Below, one piece after another: positions 16,428 through 25,804 of a DNA stretch of 64,000 bases. A program made the position numbers and the translations under genes. This stretch comes from Pseudomonas fluorescens (GTDB lineage: Bacteria > Pseudomonadota > Gammaproteobacteria > Pseudomonadales > Pseudomonadaceae), in NCBI RefSeq assembly GCF_900215245.1, contig NZ_LT907842.1, positions 2,728,001-2,792,000 on the forward strand, read 5' to 3'. The notes below the pieces were generated by a model. The model was not told where the DNA came from, did not search any database, and saw only the letters and a program-made list of their open reading frames with translations. The stretch's first letter is position 1. Each line of letters starts with the position of its first letter.

Positions 16428-19073
16428 TCAGCAGTCCAGTGGGTTGCGTTTTTCCGGGTTGATCCCGAACTTGACGATAGCGTCAGCCACCACCTTAGGT
16501 TCGATCTCACCACGGTCAGCCAAGGCTTCCAGGGCTGCCAACACCACGAAATGACGGTCGACTTCGAAGAAGTGACGCAGCTTCTTGCGGCTGTCACTGC
16601 GGCCGAAACCGTCGGTGCCCAGGACTTTGAATTCCTTGGACGGGACCCACTGGCGAATTTGTTCAGCGAACAGTTTCATGTAGTCGGTAGAGGCAATGAC
16701 TGGACCCTTACGGCCGGCCAGGCACTCTTCGACATAGCTCTTCGCAGGCTTCTGACCTGGGTGCAGGCGGTTGTTGCGCTCGACCGCCAGGCCGTCGCGA
16801 CGCAGTTCGTTGAAGCTGGTAACGCTCCAGACGTCAGCGCCAACGTTGAACTCTTCACGCAGGATCTTCGCCGCTTCACGGACTTCACGCAGGATGGTGC
16901 CGGAGCCCATCAGCTGCACGTGGTGCGCCGCTTCCTTGGTGTCTTCTTCGAGCAGGTACATGCCCTTGATGATGCCTTCCTCGACACCGGCCGGCATGGC
17001 TGGCTGCTGGTAGGACTCGTTCATCACGGTGATGTAGTAGAAAACGTCCTGCTGCTCTTCGGTCATCTTCTTCATGCCGTCCTGGATGATCACCGCCAGC
17101 TCGTAGCCGTAGGTTGGATCAAAGGTGCGGCAGTTCGGGATGGTGGCCGCCAGGATGTGGCTGTGACCGTCTTCGTGTTGCAGGCCTTCGCCGTTCAGCG
17201 TGGTCCGGCCGGCGGTGCCGCCGATCAGGAAGCCACGGGTACGGCTGTCGCCTGCTGCCCACGCCAGGTCGCCGATACGCTGGAAACCGAACATCGAGTA
17301 GAAGATGTAGAACGGCAGCATCGGCTGGTTGTGGCTGGAGTACGAAGTACCGGCAGCGATGAAGGAGCTCATGGCGCCCGCTTCGTTGATGCCTTCTTCG
17401 AGGATCTGGCCCTTCTTGTCTTCCTTGTAGAACATCACTTGGTCTTTATCGACTGGCTCGTAGAGCTGGCCGACGGAGGAGTAGATGCCCAACTGACGGA
17501 ACATGCCTTCCATACCGAAGGTACGGGCTTCGTCCGGGATGATCGGGACGATACGCGAGCCGATTTCCTTGTCCTTGACCAGTTGCGCGAGGATTCGCAC
17601 GAAGGCCATGGTGGTGGAGATTTCACGGTCGCCCGAGCCGTCCAGGATCGCCTTGAGGGTATCCAGTGGCGGTGTCGGAATGTCGAAGGACTTGGCGCGG
17701 CGCTGTGGCACGAAACCGCCCAGTGCAGTGCGACGCTCGCTGAGGTAGCGGGCTTCGGCGCTGTTTGGCTCTGGCTTGAAGAACGGCAGGTTCTCCAGCT
17801 CTTCGTCCTTGACCGGGATGTCGAAGCGGTCGCGGAACAGCTTCAGGCTTTCAACATCAACCTTCTTGGTGTTGTGCGCAGTGTTCTTCGCTTCGCCGGC
17901 ACCGGTGCCATAACCCTTGATGGTCTTGGCCAGGATGACGGTCGGTTGTTCTTTGTGGTTGACCGCTTCGTGGTACGCCGCGTAGACCTTGTACGGGTCG
18001 TGGCCGCCACGGTTGAGTTTCCAGATTTCGTCGTCGGACAGGTCTGCAACCATCGCCTTGAGTTCAGGCGTGTTGAAGAAGTGTTCACGCACGAACGCGC
18101 CGTCTTTGGCTTTGTAGTTCTGGTACTCGCCGTCGATGACTTCGTACATGCGACGTTGCAGGATACCGTCGACGTCTTTGGCCAGCAGTGGGTCCCAGAA
18201 GCGACCCCAGATGACTTTGGTCACGTTCCACTGAGCACCGCGGAACACGCCTTCGAGTTCCTGGATGATCTTGCCGTTGCCGCGAACCGGGCCGTCGAGG
18301 CGCTGCAGGTTGCAGTTGATGACGAAGATCAGGTTGTCGAGCTTCTCGCGGCCGGCCAGGGAGATGGCGCCCAGGGATTCCGGCTCGTCACACTCGCCGT
18401 CGCCCAGGAAGCACCAGACTTTCTGCTTGCCTTCAGGGATGAAGCCACGGGCTTCCAGGTACTTCATGAAGCGTGCCTGGTAGATCGCCTGGATCGGGCC
18501 AAGGCCCATGGATACCGTCGGGAACTGCCAGAAATCAGGCATCAGCCAAGGGTGCGGGTACGACGACAGGCCGTTACCGTCCACTTCCTGGCGGAAGTTG
18601 TTCATGTGTTCTTCGGTGATGCGGCCTTCCATGAACGCACGGGCGTAAACGCCTGGCGAGGTGTGGCCCTGGAAGTAGATCAGGTCGCCGCCGTGTTCGT
18701 CGGTCGGGGCCTGGAAGAAGTAGTTGAAGCCAATGTCATACAGAGTTGCGCTGGACGCGAAGCTGGAGATGTGACCGCCCAGGTCAGAATCTTTCAAGTT
18801 CGTGCGCATTACCATCGCCATGGCGTTCCAACGTACCAGCGAGCGAATGCGGCGTTCCATGAACAGGTCGCCAGGCATGCGTGCTTCGTGGGTAACGGGG
18901 ATGGTGTTGCGGTATGGCGTAGTGATGGCGTAAGGCAGTTGCGAGCCGCTGCGGGTCGCGAGTTCGCCCATACGGGTCATCAAATAGTGAGCACGGTCTT
19001 CGCCTTCTTTGTCGAGAACCGATTCCAGGGCGTCCAGCCATTCCTGGGTTTCGACGGGATCGAGGTCTTGCAT
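16428..19073 (-). CDS. aceE: Pyruvate dehydrogenase E1 component AceE (homodimeric type)
   Basis: An 881-residue thiamine-diphosphate enzyme that decarboxylates pyruvate and acetylates the E2 lipoyl groups. The TPP-binding region shows FLGDGECDEPES followed by NLIFVINCNLQ, and the E1 N-terminus RNTIPVTHEARMPGD is present. The ATG at 19073 (MQDLDPVETQEW) is chosen because GGAG sits 6 bases upstream and the length then equals other proteobacterial AceE. The frame is open up to another ATG at 19148, which would add 25 residues. First gene of the aceEF operon; the upstream region carries two dyads described separately. Confidence 0.96.
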   Translation of the reverse strand: MQDLDPVETQEWLDALESVLDKEGEDRAHYLMTRMGELATRSGSQLPYAITTPYRNTIPVTHEARMPGDLFMERRIRSLVRWNAMAMVMRTNLKDSDLGGHISSFASSATLYDIGFNYFFQAPTDEHGGDLIYFQGHTSPGVYARAFMEGRITEEHMNNFRQEVDGNGLSSYPHPWLMPDFWQFPTVSMGLGPIQAIYQARFMKYLEARGFIPEGKQKVWCFLGDGECDEPESLGAISLAGREKLDNLIFVINCNLQRLDGPVRGNGKIIQELEGVFRGAQWNVTKVIWGRFWDPLLAKDVDGILQRRMYEVIDGEYQNYKAKDGAFVREHFFNTPELKAMVADLSDDEIWKLNRGGHDPYKVYAAYHEAVNHKEQPTVILAKTIKGYGTGAGEAKNTAHNTKKVDVESLKLFRDRFDIPVKDEELENLPFFKPEPNSAEARYLSERRTALGGFVPQRRAKSFDIPTPPLDTLKAILDGSGDREISTTMAFVRILAQLVKDKEIGSRIVPIIPDEARTFGMEGMFRQLGIYSSVGQLYEPVDKDQVMFYKEDKKGQILEEGINEAGAMSSFIAAGTSYSSHNQPMLPFYIFYSMFGFQRIGDLAWAAGDSRTRGFLIGGTAGRTTLNGEGLQHEDGHSHILAATIPNCRTFDPTYGYELAVIIQDGMKKMTEEQQDVFYYITVMNESYQQPAMPAGVEEGIIKGMYLLEEDTKEAAHHVQLMGSGTILREVREAAKILREEFNVGADVWSVTSFNELRRDGLAVERNNRLHPGQKPAKSYVEECLAGRKGPVIASTDYMKLFAEQIRQWVPSKEFKVLGTDGFGRSDSRKKLRHFFEVDRHFVVLAALEALADRGEIEPKVVADAIVKFGINPEKRNPLDC

Positions 19074-19161
19074 GGCTTGCTCCAGGGCGGAAAGGCTACC
19101 AGAATCGGTTGCCTGAAGTTTGCGACTGGCCTTGTGGGCAGACGACATAAATTCTTGGATG

Positions 19162-19179
19162 GCCGAAGGTTGCTTCGGC
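19162..19179 (-). other. Hairpin in the aceE leader
   Basis: GCCGAAG-GTTG-CTTCGGC is a perfect 7-bp stem with a 4-base loop, lying between the first dyad and the upstream alternative ATG of aceE. It would be in the 5' leader if transcription starts to its right on the reverse strand. There is no T run, so it is not an obvious terminator. Confidence 0.45.
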
Positions 19180-19183
19180 GTCC

Positions 19184-19249
19184 TGTAGTTTTACTACAAA
19201 TCGTCGGCCATTTCAGCCTTTCGAATGTATATACGAGTAGTAAAACTAC
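19184..19249. promoter_or_regulatory. Two GTAGT-N3-ACTAC dyads in the aceE-glnE divergent region
   Basis: TGTAGTTTTACTACA at 19184-19198 and GTAGTAAAACTAC at 19237-19249 are perfect dyads with the same arms (GTAGT/ACTAC) and a 3-base centre. Their centres are 52 bases apart, five turns of the helix. The arrangement resembles operators of GntR/FadR-type repressors, several of which control pyruvate dehydrogenase genes (for example PdhR), but the regulator is not identifiable from this window. The remainder of the gap 19074-19456 is AT-rich towards glnE and shows nothing else recognisable. Confidence 0.6.
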
Positions 19250-19456
19250 ACAAGACTGAGCGGATTGCTCGGTCTGGCTGGTGAGCATAATCGTTATTGT
19301 TGATCTTTTGCGAACAAGAAAAGGTGAAAGTTTGATGTTGCCTGCCAAGATTAATTTAATTTCAGCTATTTATAACCTTTGTTCGACAGTCCTTCACCGA
19401 GCGTGGTTCTTGCGTTCACAGCAACAAGCCATTTACGCGCCGATCAAGGATAGACC

Positions 19457-22396
19457 ATGAGCCTCCCAACACTCGCCGAATTACCGGCCATTCTCTTGCC
19501 TTACGCCAGCCGGGCCGAGCAGTCATTTCGTGACGCAGTGGCCGCGCTGGACGACGATCATGGCCTTTCTGCGTGGACGCCGCAACGGTGGGCCGACTTT
19601 GCCCGGGTATGCGCCGCCAGTGATTTCGTCATTGAACAGAGCGTTCGTGACCCTTTGATGTTGCTCGAACTGGTGGCCTGGGGCGAGTTGGACCGGGGCT
19701 TCGCGCCCGGCGAACTGTGCAGCCAGATCGCGGGCGCTGTGCAACAGGCCGAAACAGAAGATGAGCTGGGCCGTGTGTTGCGCCGCCAGCGCACACGCCA
19801 ACAAGTGCGCATCATTTGGCGCGACCTGACCCGACAAGCGGACCTGGTGCAAACCTGCCGCGACCTCTCCGACATGGCTGACGCTTGTATCGATCAGGCC
19901 TACCAGTGGCTGTACCAGCGCCACTGCGTGCAGTTCGGCACGCCGACCGGCCGGCGCAGCGGTGAAGCCCAGCACATGGTCATCCTCGGCATGGGCAAGC
20001 TCGGCGCGGTGGAGCTGAACCTGTCTTCGGATATCGACCTGATCTTTGCCTACCCAGAAGGCGGCGAGACAGTGGGCGTGAAGCGCGCGCTGGATAACCA
20101 GGAGTTTTTCATTCGGCTTGGTCAAAAACTGATCAAGGCCCTCGACCCGATGACCGTCGACGGTTTTGTGTTCCGTGTCGACATGCGCCTGCGGCCATAT
20201 GGCTCGGCCGGCGCGTTGGTGCTCAGTTTCAATGCGCTGGAACAGTACTACCAGGACCAGGGCCGCGACTGGGAGCGCTACGCCATGATCAAGGCGCGGG
20301 TAGTGGCCGGTGATCAGGTGGCCGGTGCGCAGTTGCTCGACATGCTGCGACCCTTCGTCTATCGGCGGTACCTGGATTTTTCCGCCATTGAAGCGCTGCG
20401 CACCATGAAGCAGCTGATCCAGCAGGAAGTACGGCGCAAAGGCATGGCCGACAACATCAAGCTGGGCTCGGGCGGCATCCGCGAGGTGGAATTTATCGCG
20501 CAGGCGTTCCAATTGATCCATGGTGGCCGCGACCTGAGCCTGCAACAGAGGCCGTTGCTCAATGTGTTGGGGACCCTGGAAGGCCAGGGCTACCTGCCAT
20601 CGGCCGTGATCGCCGAGTTGCGCAATGGCTACGAGTTTTTGCGTTACACCGAACACGCCATCCAGGCAATTGCCGACCGGCAGACGCAAATGCTCCCGGA
20701 CGGCCCGGAAGACCAGGCGCGCATTGCCTTTATGCTGGGCTTTGCCGATTGGGCGGCATTCCATGAGCGCCTGATGTACTGGCGTGGCCGTGTGGACTGG
20801 CATTTCCGCCAGGTGATCGCTGACCCTGACGAGGAAGAAGGCGAAGAAAGCGAATTGGTTGTGGGTGGTGAGTGGTTGCCGCTGTGGGAAGAGTCCCAGG
20901 ATGAAGAGGCCGCCTGCCGGCAGTTGGCCGAAGGTGGCTTTACTGACGCGACCAAAGCGCTCAAGGCCTTGGCCGGCCTGCGTGGCAGCCCGCAATTGCG
21001 CGCCATGCAGCGTCTGGGGCGCGAACGGCTGGATGCTTTTATTCCGCGCCTGCTGGCCCAGGCGGTCGAGCACGCCAACCCGGACCTGGTACTGGAGCGC
21101 GTCTTGCCGCTGGTGGAGGCTGTCGCCCGCCGTTCGGCCTACCTCGTGCTGCTGACCGAAAACCCTGACGCCCTGCGCCGGCTGTTGACGCTGTGCGCCG
21201 CCAGCCCGTGGATCGCCGAACAAATCACCCGCTTTCCGCTGCTGCTCGACGAACTGCTCAATGAAGGCCGCCTGTTCAAGCCGCCGTTGGCACCGGAGCT
21301 CGCCGCAGAGCTGCGCGAGCGCCTTACGCGGATTCCCGAGGATGACCTCGAACAGCAAATGGAAGCCCTGCGCCACTTCAAGCTGGCCCACCGCCTGCGT
21401 GTCGCGGCTTCGGAAATCGCCGGCAGCCTGCCGCTGATGAAGGTCAGCGATTACCTGACCTGGCTGGCCGAGGCGATTCTCGAACAAGTGCTGGCCCTGG
21501 CTTGGCGCCAGACCGTGGCGCGCCACGGCTCGCCGCAGCGGGTGGACGGCAGCCTGTGCAATCCGGGTTTTATCATCGTCGGTTACGGCAAGGTCGGCGG
21601 GATCGAACTGGGGCATGGTTCGGACCTGGACCTGGTGTTTATCCATGACGGTGACCCGCAGGCCGAAACCGACGGCGCCAAGCCGATCGACGGTGCGCAG
21701 TTTTTTACACGGTTGGGCCAGCGCATCATTCACCTGCTGACCACCCAAACCAACTCGGGCCAGTTGTATGAAGTGGACATGCGCCTGCGACCTTCGGGCG
21801 CGTCCGGTTTGCTGGTCAGTTCACTGGGAGCGTTTGAGCGCTATCAGGAGAATGAAGCCTGGACCTGGGAGCATCAGGCCCTGATCCGCGCTCGGGTGCT
21901 GGTGGGCAGCGAGGATGTGGGCCACGCGTTCGAGCACGTCCGCGCCAAGGTGCTGGGGCGTGAGCGGGACTTGGCGAAGCTGCGCCAGGAGGTCAGCGAG
22001 ATGCGCGCCAAGATGCGCGATAACCTGGGCACCCGGACTACGGCGGCCGGTACCGGCGCCAATGCGTTCGAGCCGACGGCGGCGTTCGACCTCAAGCAGG
22101 ACGCCGGAGGTATCGTCGATATTGAATTTATGGTGCAATACGCCGCTTTGGCGTGGTCTGCGCAACATCCATCGTTGCTGCGCTACACCGACAATATCCG
22201 CATTCTGGAAGGCCTGGAGCAGGTTGGGCTGATGCCCGCCGCCGATGCCCATCTACTGCGCGAGGTGTATAAGGCCTACCGTTCCGCCGCGCACCGCCAG
22301 GCCTTGCAAAACGAGGCCGGTACGGTGGCCGGGGATCAGTTCGCCGACGAACGGCGCCAGGTGATGCGAATCTGGCAAGCGCTGGGGTTAAGCTGA
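19457..22396 (+). CDS. glnE: Bifunctional glutamine synthetase adenylyltransferase/adenylyl-removing enzyme GlnE
   Basis: A 979-residue enzyme that adenylylates and deadenylylates glutamine synthetase in response to PII, setting nitrogen assimilation. Two copies of the nucleotidyltransferase site are visible: LSSDIDLIF near residue 190 (deadenylylation half) and GSDLDLVF near 720 (adenylylation half), each followed by a DMRLRP motif. Length matches the family (945-980). Start ATG 19457 has AAGGA six bases upstream. It is divergent from aceE, and a REP pair follows it. Confidence 0.96.
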   Translation: MSLPTLAELPAILLPYASRAEQSFRDAVAALDDDHGLSAWTPQRWADFARVCAASDFVIEQSVRDPLMLLELVAWGELDRGFAPGELCSQIAGAVQQAETEDELGRVLRRQRTRQQVRIIWRDLTRQADLVQTCRDLSDMADACIDQAYQWLYQRHCVQFGTPTGRRSGEAQHMVILGMGKLGAVELNLSSDIDLIFAYPEGGETVGVKRALDNQEFFIRLGQKLIKALDPMTVDGFVFRVDMRLRPYGSAGALVLSFNALEQYYQDQGRDWERYAMIKARVVAGDQVAGAQLLDMLRPFVYRRYLDFSAIEALRTMKQLIQQEVRRKGMADNIKLGSGGIREVEFIAQAFQLIHGGRDLSLQQRPLLNVLGTLEGQGYLPSAVIAELRNGYEFLRYTEHAIQAIADRQTQMLPDGPEDQARIAFMLGFADWAAFHERLMYWRGRVDWHFRQVIADPDEEEGEESELVVGGEWLPLWEESQDEEAACRQLAEGGFTDATKALKALAGLRGSPQLRAMQRLGRERLDAFIPRLLAQAVEHANPDLVLERVLPLVEAVARRSAYLVLLTENPDALRRLLTLCAASPWIAEQITRFPLLLDELLNEGRLFKPPLAPELAAELRERLTRIPEDDLEQQMEALRHFKLAHRLRVAASEIAGSLPLMKVSDYLTWLAEAILEQVLALAWRQTVARHGSPQRVDGSLCNPGFIIVGYGKVGGIELGHGSDLDLVFIHDGDPQAETDGAKPIDGAQFFTRLGQRIIHLLTTQTNSGQLYEVDMRLRPSGASGLLVSSLGAFERYQENEAWTWEHQALIRARVLVGSEDVGHAFEHVRAKVLGRERDLAKLRQEVSEMRAKMRDNLGTRTTAAGTGANAFEPTAAFDLKQDAGGIVDIEFMVQYAALAWSAQHPSLLRYTDNIRILEGLEQVGLMPAADAHLLREVYKAYRSAAHRQALQNEAGTVAGDQFADERRQVMRIWQALGLS

Positions 22397-22409
22397 TACT
22401 CGACTGATA

Positions 22410-22496
22410 TGTGGGCGCTGGCTTGCCTGCGATGCAAGCGACTCGGTGTAGCAGGCCTACCGAGGCGATGCCATCGCAGGCAAGCCAGCTCCCACA
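22410..22496. repeat. REP pair (REPIN) between glnE and waaF
   Basis: TGTGGGCGCTGGCTTGCCTG (from 22410) faces CAGGCAAGCCAGCTCCCACA (ending 22496). The arms differ from the GGCTTGCTCGCG form in carrying GGCTTGCCTGCG, so this is a subfamily shared with the left arm of the pair at 53234-53323. Confidence 0.9.
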
Positions 22497-22582
22497 CAAA
22501 GCGGTTCCCAGGTCCACCGCGACTGGCAGTAATTATTGAGGCGGGGAGGCATAAGCCTCCCCGCATCGTTTGTGGAAACTAC

Positions 22583-23617
22583 ATGAATATTCTGATCGTT
22601 GGGCCCAGTTGGGTCGGTGACATGGTGATGGCGCAGACACTGTTCCAGTGCCTGAAACAGCGTCATCCCGACTGCCAAATCGACGTGCTCGCCCCTGAGT
22701 GGAGCCGGCCGATCCTTGAGCGCATGCCCGAGGTGCGCAAGGCCTTGAGCTTCCCGCTCGGCCACGGCGCACTCGAATTGGCGACGCGCCGACGCATCGG
22801 CAAATCCATGCGCGGCCAGTACGACCAGGCGATCCTGCTGCCTAACTCGCTGAAATCGGCGCTGGTGCCGTACTTTGCCGGCATCCCTAAACGTACCGGC
22901 TGGCGCGGCGAGTTTCGCTATGTGCTGCTCAATGACGTGCGCACCCTCGACAAGGCGCGTTACCCGCTGATGATCGAGCGCTTCATGGCCCTGGCCTACG
23001 AGCCCGGTGCCGAGTTGCCGACAGCGTACCCGCGCCCGAGCCTGCAGATCGACCCGGTTACGCGCGACGCGGCCCTGGCCAAGTTCGGCCTGATGCTCGA
23101 CCGTCCGGTACTCGCGCTTTGCCCAGGCGCCGAGTTTGGCGAGTCCAAGCGCTGGCCGTCGGAGCATTACGCCAAAGTCGCCGAAATGAAGATTCGTGAA
23201 GGCTGGCAGGTGTGGCTGTTCGGTTCGAAAAACGATCACTCGGTGGGTGAGGACATTCGCCAGCGCCTGATTCCCGGCCTGCGCGAAGAAGCCGTGAACC
23301 TCAGTGGCGACACGTCGTTGGCCGAGGCTATCGACCTGTTGTCCTGCGCCGACGCGGTGGTGTCCAACGATTCGGGCCTGATGCATGTGGCGGCGGCGTT
23401 GAATCGCCCGTTGGTGGCCGTTTACGGCTCGACCTCTCCCGGCTTCACCCCGCCATTGGCCGACAAGGTCGAAGTGGTGCGCCTGGGCCTGGAGTGCAGC
23501 CCGTGTTTTGACCGCACCTGCCGTTTCGGCCACTACAATTGCCTGCGCCAGTTGCTGCCGCAACCGGTCAGCGATGCCTTGCAGCGGTTGCAGGGCTCTG
23601 TGGTCGAGGTCCGTTAG
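22583..23617 (+). CDS. waaF: ADP-heptose:LPS heptosyltransferase II WaaF
   Basis: A 344-residue GT9-family glycosyltransferase that adds the second heptose to the inner core of lipopolysaccharide at the cytoplasmic face of the inner membrane. N-terminal MNILIVGPSWVGDMVMAQ, central LCPGAEFGESKRWP and SNDSGLMHVAAALNRPLVAVYG are family hallmarks. The start at 22583 is taken because homology begins there; the open frame runs back through the REP repeat to 22409, which is not coding. First gene of a long LPS-core operon, with waaC starting 2 bases after its stop. Confidence 0.96.
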   Translation: MNILIVGPSWVGDMVMAQTLFQCLKQRHPDCQIDVLAPEWSRPILERMPEVRKALSFPLGHGALELATRRRIGKSMRGQYDQAILLPNSLKSALVPYFAGIPKRTGWRGEFRYVLLNDVRTLDKARYPLMIERFMALAYEPGAELPTAYPRPSLQIDPVTRDAALAKFGLMLDRPVLALCPGAEFGESKRWPSEHYAKVAEMKIREGWQVWLFGSKNDHSVGEDIRQRLIPGLREEAVNLSGDTSLAEAIDLLSCADAVVSNDSGLMHVAAALNRPLVAVYGSTSPGFTPPLADKVEVVRLGLECSPCFDRTCRFGHYNCLRQLLPQPVSDALQRLQGSVVEVR

Positions 23618-23618
23618 T

Positions 23619-24680
23619 TTGCGCGTATTGGTAATCAAGACCTCATCCCTGGGCGATGTGATCCACGCCTTGCCGGCACTGACCGACGCGGCGCGGGCAA
23701 TCCCTGGCATTCGCTTTGATTGGATCGTGGAAGAAGGCTTTGCCGAGATCCCCACCTGGCACCCGGCGGTGGACAAGGTGATCCCGGTGGCGATTCGCCG
23801 CTGGCGCAAAAACATCTGGCAAACCCTCAAGAGCGGTGAGTGGCGCCGCTTCAAGCAGCGCGTCCAGTCGACTAAATACGACTTGGTAATCGACGCCCAG
23901 GGCCTGCTCAAAAGCGCCTGGCTGACACGCTACGTGCGTGCCCCGGTGGCGGGCTTCGATAAACACTCCGCCCGCGAGCCAATCGCTGCGCGCTTCTACT
24001 CGCGACGCCTGGCTGTGGCCCGTGGGCAGCATGCAGTGGAGCGTTTGCGCCAACTGTTCGCCGTGGCGCTGGGCTATGACTTGCCCAAAGCCTTGGGCGA
24101 TTACGGTTTGAGCGTCGACAAGCTGCTCGGCCTGCCGCCGAAAAAACCGTTTGTGCTGCTGCTGCACGGCACCACTTGGGACACCAAGCACTGGCCCGAA
24201 GCCTATTGGCGCGAGCTGGCCGAACGCATGGGCCGCCTGGGTGTGGACGTAAAGTTGCCGTGGGGCAATGCCGACGAAAAAGCCCGCGCCGAACGCTTGG
24301 CCCAAGGCCTGCAGAACGCCGAAGTGCTGCCCAAGCTGAACCTCGCCGGCGTCGCCCGTGTGCTCGCTGGCGCCCGCGCCTGCGTGGCGGTGGACACCGG
24401 CCTCGGTCACTTGGCCGCTGCATTGGACGTGCCGACCATTTCCCTGTTCGGCCCGACGAACCCCGGCCTGACCGGCGCTTACGGCAAGGGCCAGATTCAC
24501 CTGGCCAGCGACTTCCCCTGTGCGCCGTGCCTGCAAAAACACTGTACCTATCAACCAACGGCCGACGATCTGCGTCGGTTCGACATCAAACGCGAGTCGC
24601 CCCTGTGCTTCACGCGCTTGAACCCTGAGCGTGTGGCAAGCCGACTGAGCACGTTGTTACTGGCTGAGGAGCTGCACTGA
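23619..24680 (+). CDS. waaC: LPS heptosyltransferase I WaaC
   Basis: A 353-residue GT9 enzyme that attaches the first L-glycero-D-manno-heptose to Kdo of the core. It begins with the RVLVIKTSSLGDVIHALPAL motif; LLHGTTWDTKHWP and VDTGLGHLAAALDVPTISL form the ADP-heptose site. The family start MRVL corresponds here to a TTG at 23619, one base after the waaF stop TAG. Upstream ATGs in the frame lie within waaF. It overlaps waaG by one base (TGATG). Order waaF-waaC-waaG-waaP is the same as in P. aeruginosa. Confidence 0.95.
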   Translation: MRVLVIKTSSLGDVIHALPALTDAARAIPGIRFDWIVEEGFAEIPTWHPAVDKVIPVAIRRWRKNIWQTLKSGEWRRFKQRVQSTKYDLVIDAQGLLKSAWLTRYVRAPVAGFDKHSAREPIAARFYSRRLAVARGQHAVERLRQLFAVALGYDLPKALGDYGLSVDKLLGLPPKKPFVLLLHGTTWDTKHWPEAYWRELAERMGRLGVDVKLPWGNADEKARAERLAQGLQNAEVLPKLNLAGVARVLAGARACVAVDTGLGHLAAALDVPTISLFGPTNPGLTGAYGKGQIHLASDFPCAPCLQKHCTYQPTADDLRRFDIKRESPLCFTRLNPERVASRLSTLLLAEELH

Positions 24681-25804
24681 TGCAACTGGCTTTTGTTCTG
24701 TACAAATATTTCCCCTTCGGTGGCCTGCAGCGCGACTTCATGCGTATCGCCCTGGAGTGCCAGCAGCGCGGCCATCAGATTCGTGTCTACACGCTGATCT
24801 GGGAAGGCGAGATTCCGCCGGGTTTCGAAGTGCTGGTGGCGCCGGTCAAGGCGTTCTTCAATCATCGGCGCAACGAGAAGCTCAGCGCGTGGATGGAGGC
24901 CGACCTGGCCAAACGCCCGGTGGACCGCCTGATTGGTTTCAACAAAATGCCTGGCCTGGACGTTTACTACGCCGCCGACGGCTGCTTTGAAGACAAGGCA
25001 CAAAACCTGCGCCACGCGCTGTATCGCAGCTTTGGCCGCTACAAACACTTCGCCGAGTATGAGCGTGCGGTGTTTGCCAAGGATGCCAAGACCGAAGTCT
25101 TGATGATCTCCGAAGTGCAGCAGCCGCTGTTCATCAAGCATTACGACACCCCGCTGGAGCGCTTCCACCTGTTGCCACCGGGCATTGCCCAGGACCGCCG
25201 CGCACCGCCCAACGCCGCCGAGCTGCGTGAAGGCTTCCGCCAGGAATTCAACCTGGGCGAGGACGACCTGCTGCTGGTGCAAATCGGCTCTGGCTTCAAA
25301 ACCAAGGGCGTCGATCGCAGCCTCAAAGCCATGGCCGCCTTGCCGGCAGAACTTAAAAAACGCACACGCCTGTTTGTAATTGGCCAGGACGACCCCAAAG
25401 TATTCCAACTGCAGAGCGCCACTTTGGGGCTGGGCGATAACGTGCAGTTCCTCAAGGGGCGCAGCGATATCCCGCGTTTCCTGCTGGGCGCCGACCTGTT
25501 GATCCACCCGGCGTACAACGAGAATACCGGTACGGTGTTGCTCGAAGCGCTGGTGGCCGGCTTGCCGGTGCTGGTCTCGGCCGTGTGTGGTTATGCCCAT
25601 TACATCGCCGAAGCCGACAGCGGCCTGGTGCTGGATGAGCCTTTTGAACAGGCGCAGCTCAACCAGTATCTGGCGCGAATGCTCACCGACACTGCACAGC
25701 GCGCGGCCTGGGGCCGCAATGGGTTGGCCTTCGCCGAGACGGCTGACCTCTACAGCATGCCGCAGCACGCGGCGGATGTGATTCTGGCGGAGCCAAAACG
25801 ATGA
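24680..25804 (+). CDS. waaG: LPS core glycosyltransferase WaaG (GT4)
   Basis: A 374-residue retaining glycosyltransferase that adds the first outer-core hexosamine/hexose to heptose II. The N-terminal KYFPFGGLQRDFMRIA glycine-rich acceptor loop and the C-terminal NENTGTVLLEALVAGLPVL (the E-x7-E donor-site motif) are clear. Start ATG 24680 shares its A with the waaC stop, and its own stop overlaps the waaP start by 4 bases, so translation is probably coupled. Confidence 0.95.
   Translation: MQLAFVLYKYFPFGGLQRDFMRIALECQQRGHQIRVYTLIWEGEIPPGFEVLVAPVKAFFNHRRNEKLSAWMEADLAKRPVDRLIGFNKMPGLDVYYAADGCFEDKAQNLRHALYRSFGRYKHFAEYERAVFAKDAKTEVLMISEVQQPLFIKHYDTPLERFHLLPPGIAQDRRAPPNAAELREGFRQEFNLGEDDLLLVQIGSGFKTKGVDRSLKAMAALPAELKKRTRLFVIGQDDPKVFQLQSATLGLGDNVQFLKGRSDIPRFLLGADLLIHPAYNENTGTVLLEALVAGLPVLVSAVCGYAHYIAEADSGLVLDEPFEQAQLNQYLARMLTDTAQRAAWGRNGLAFAETADLYSMPQHAADVILAEPKR

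Noticed and set aside
16551..19259. 902-codon + strand frame opposite aceE
   Set aside because: AceE is conserved along the whole reverse frame; the + frame composition (rich in His, Val, Gln, Arg) is the usual mirror of codon bias.
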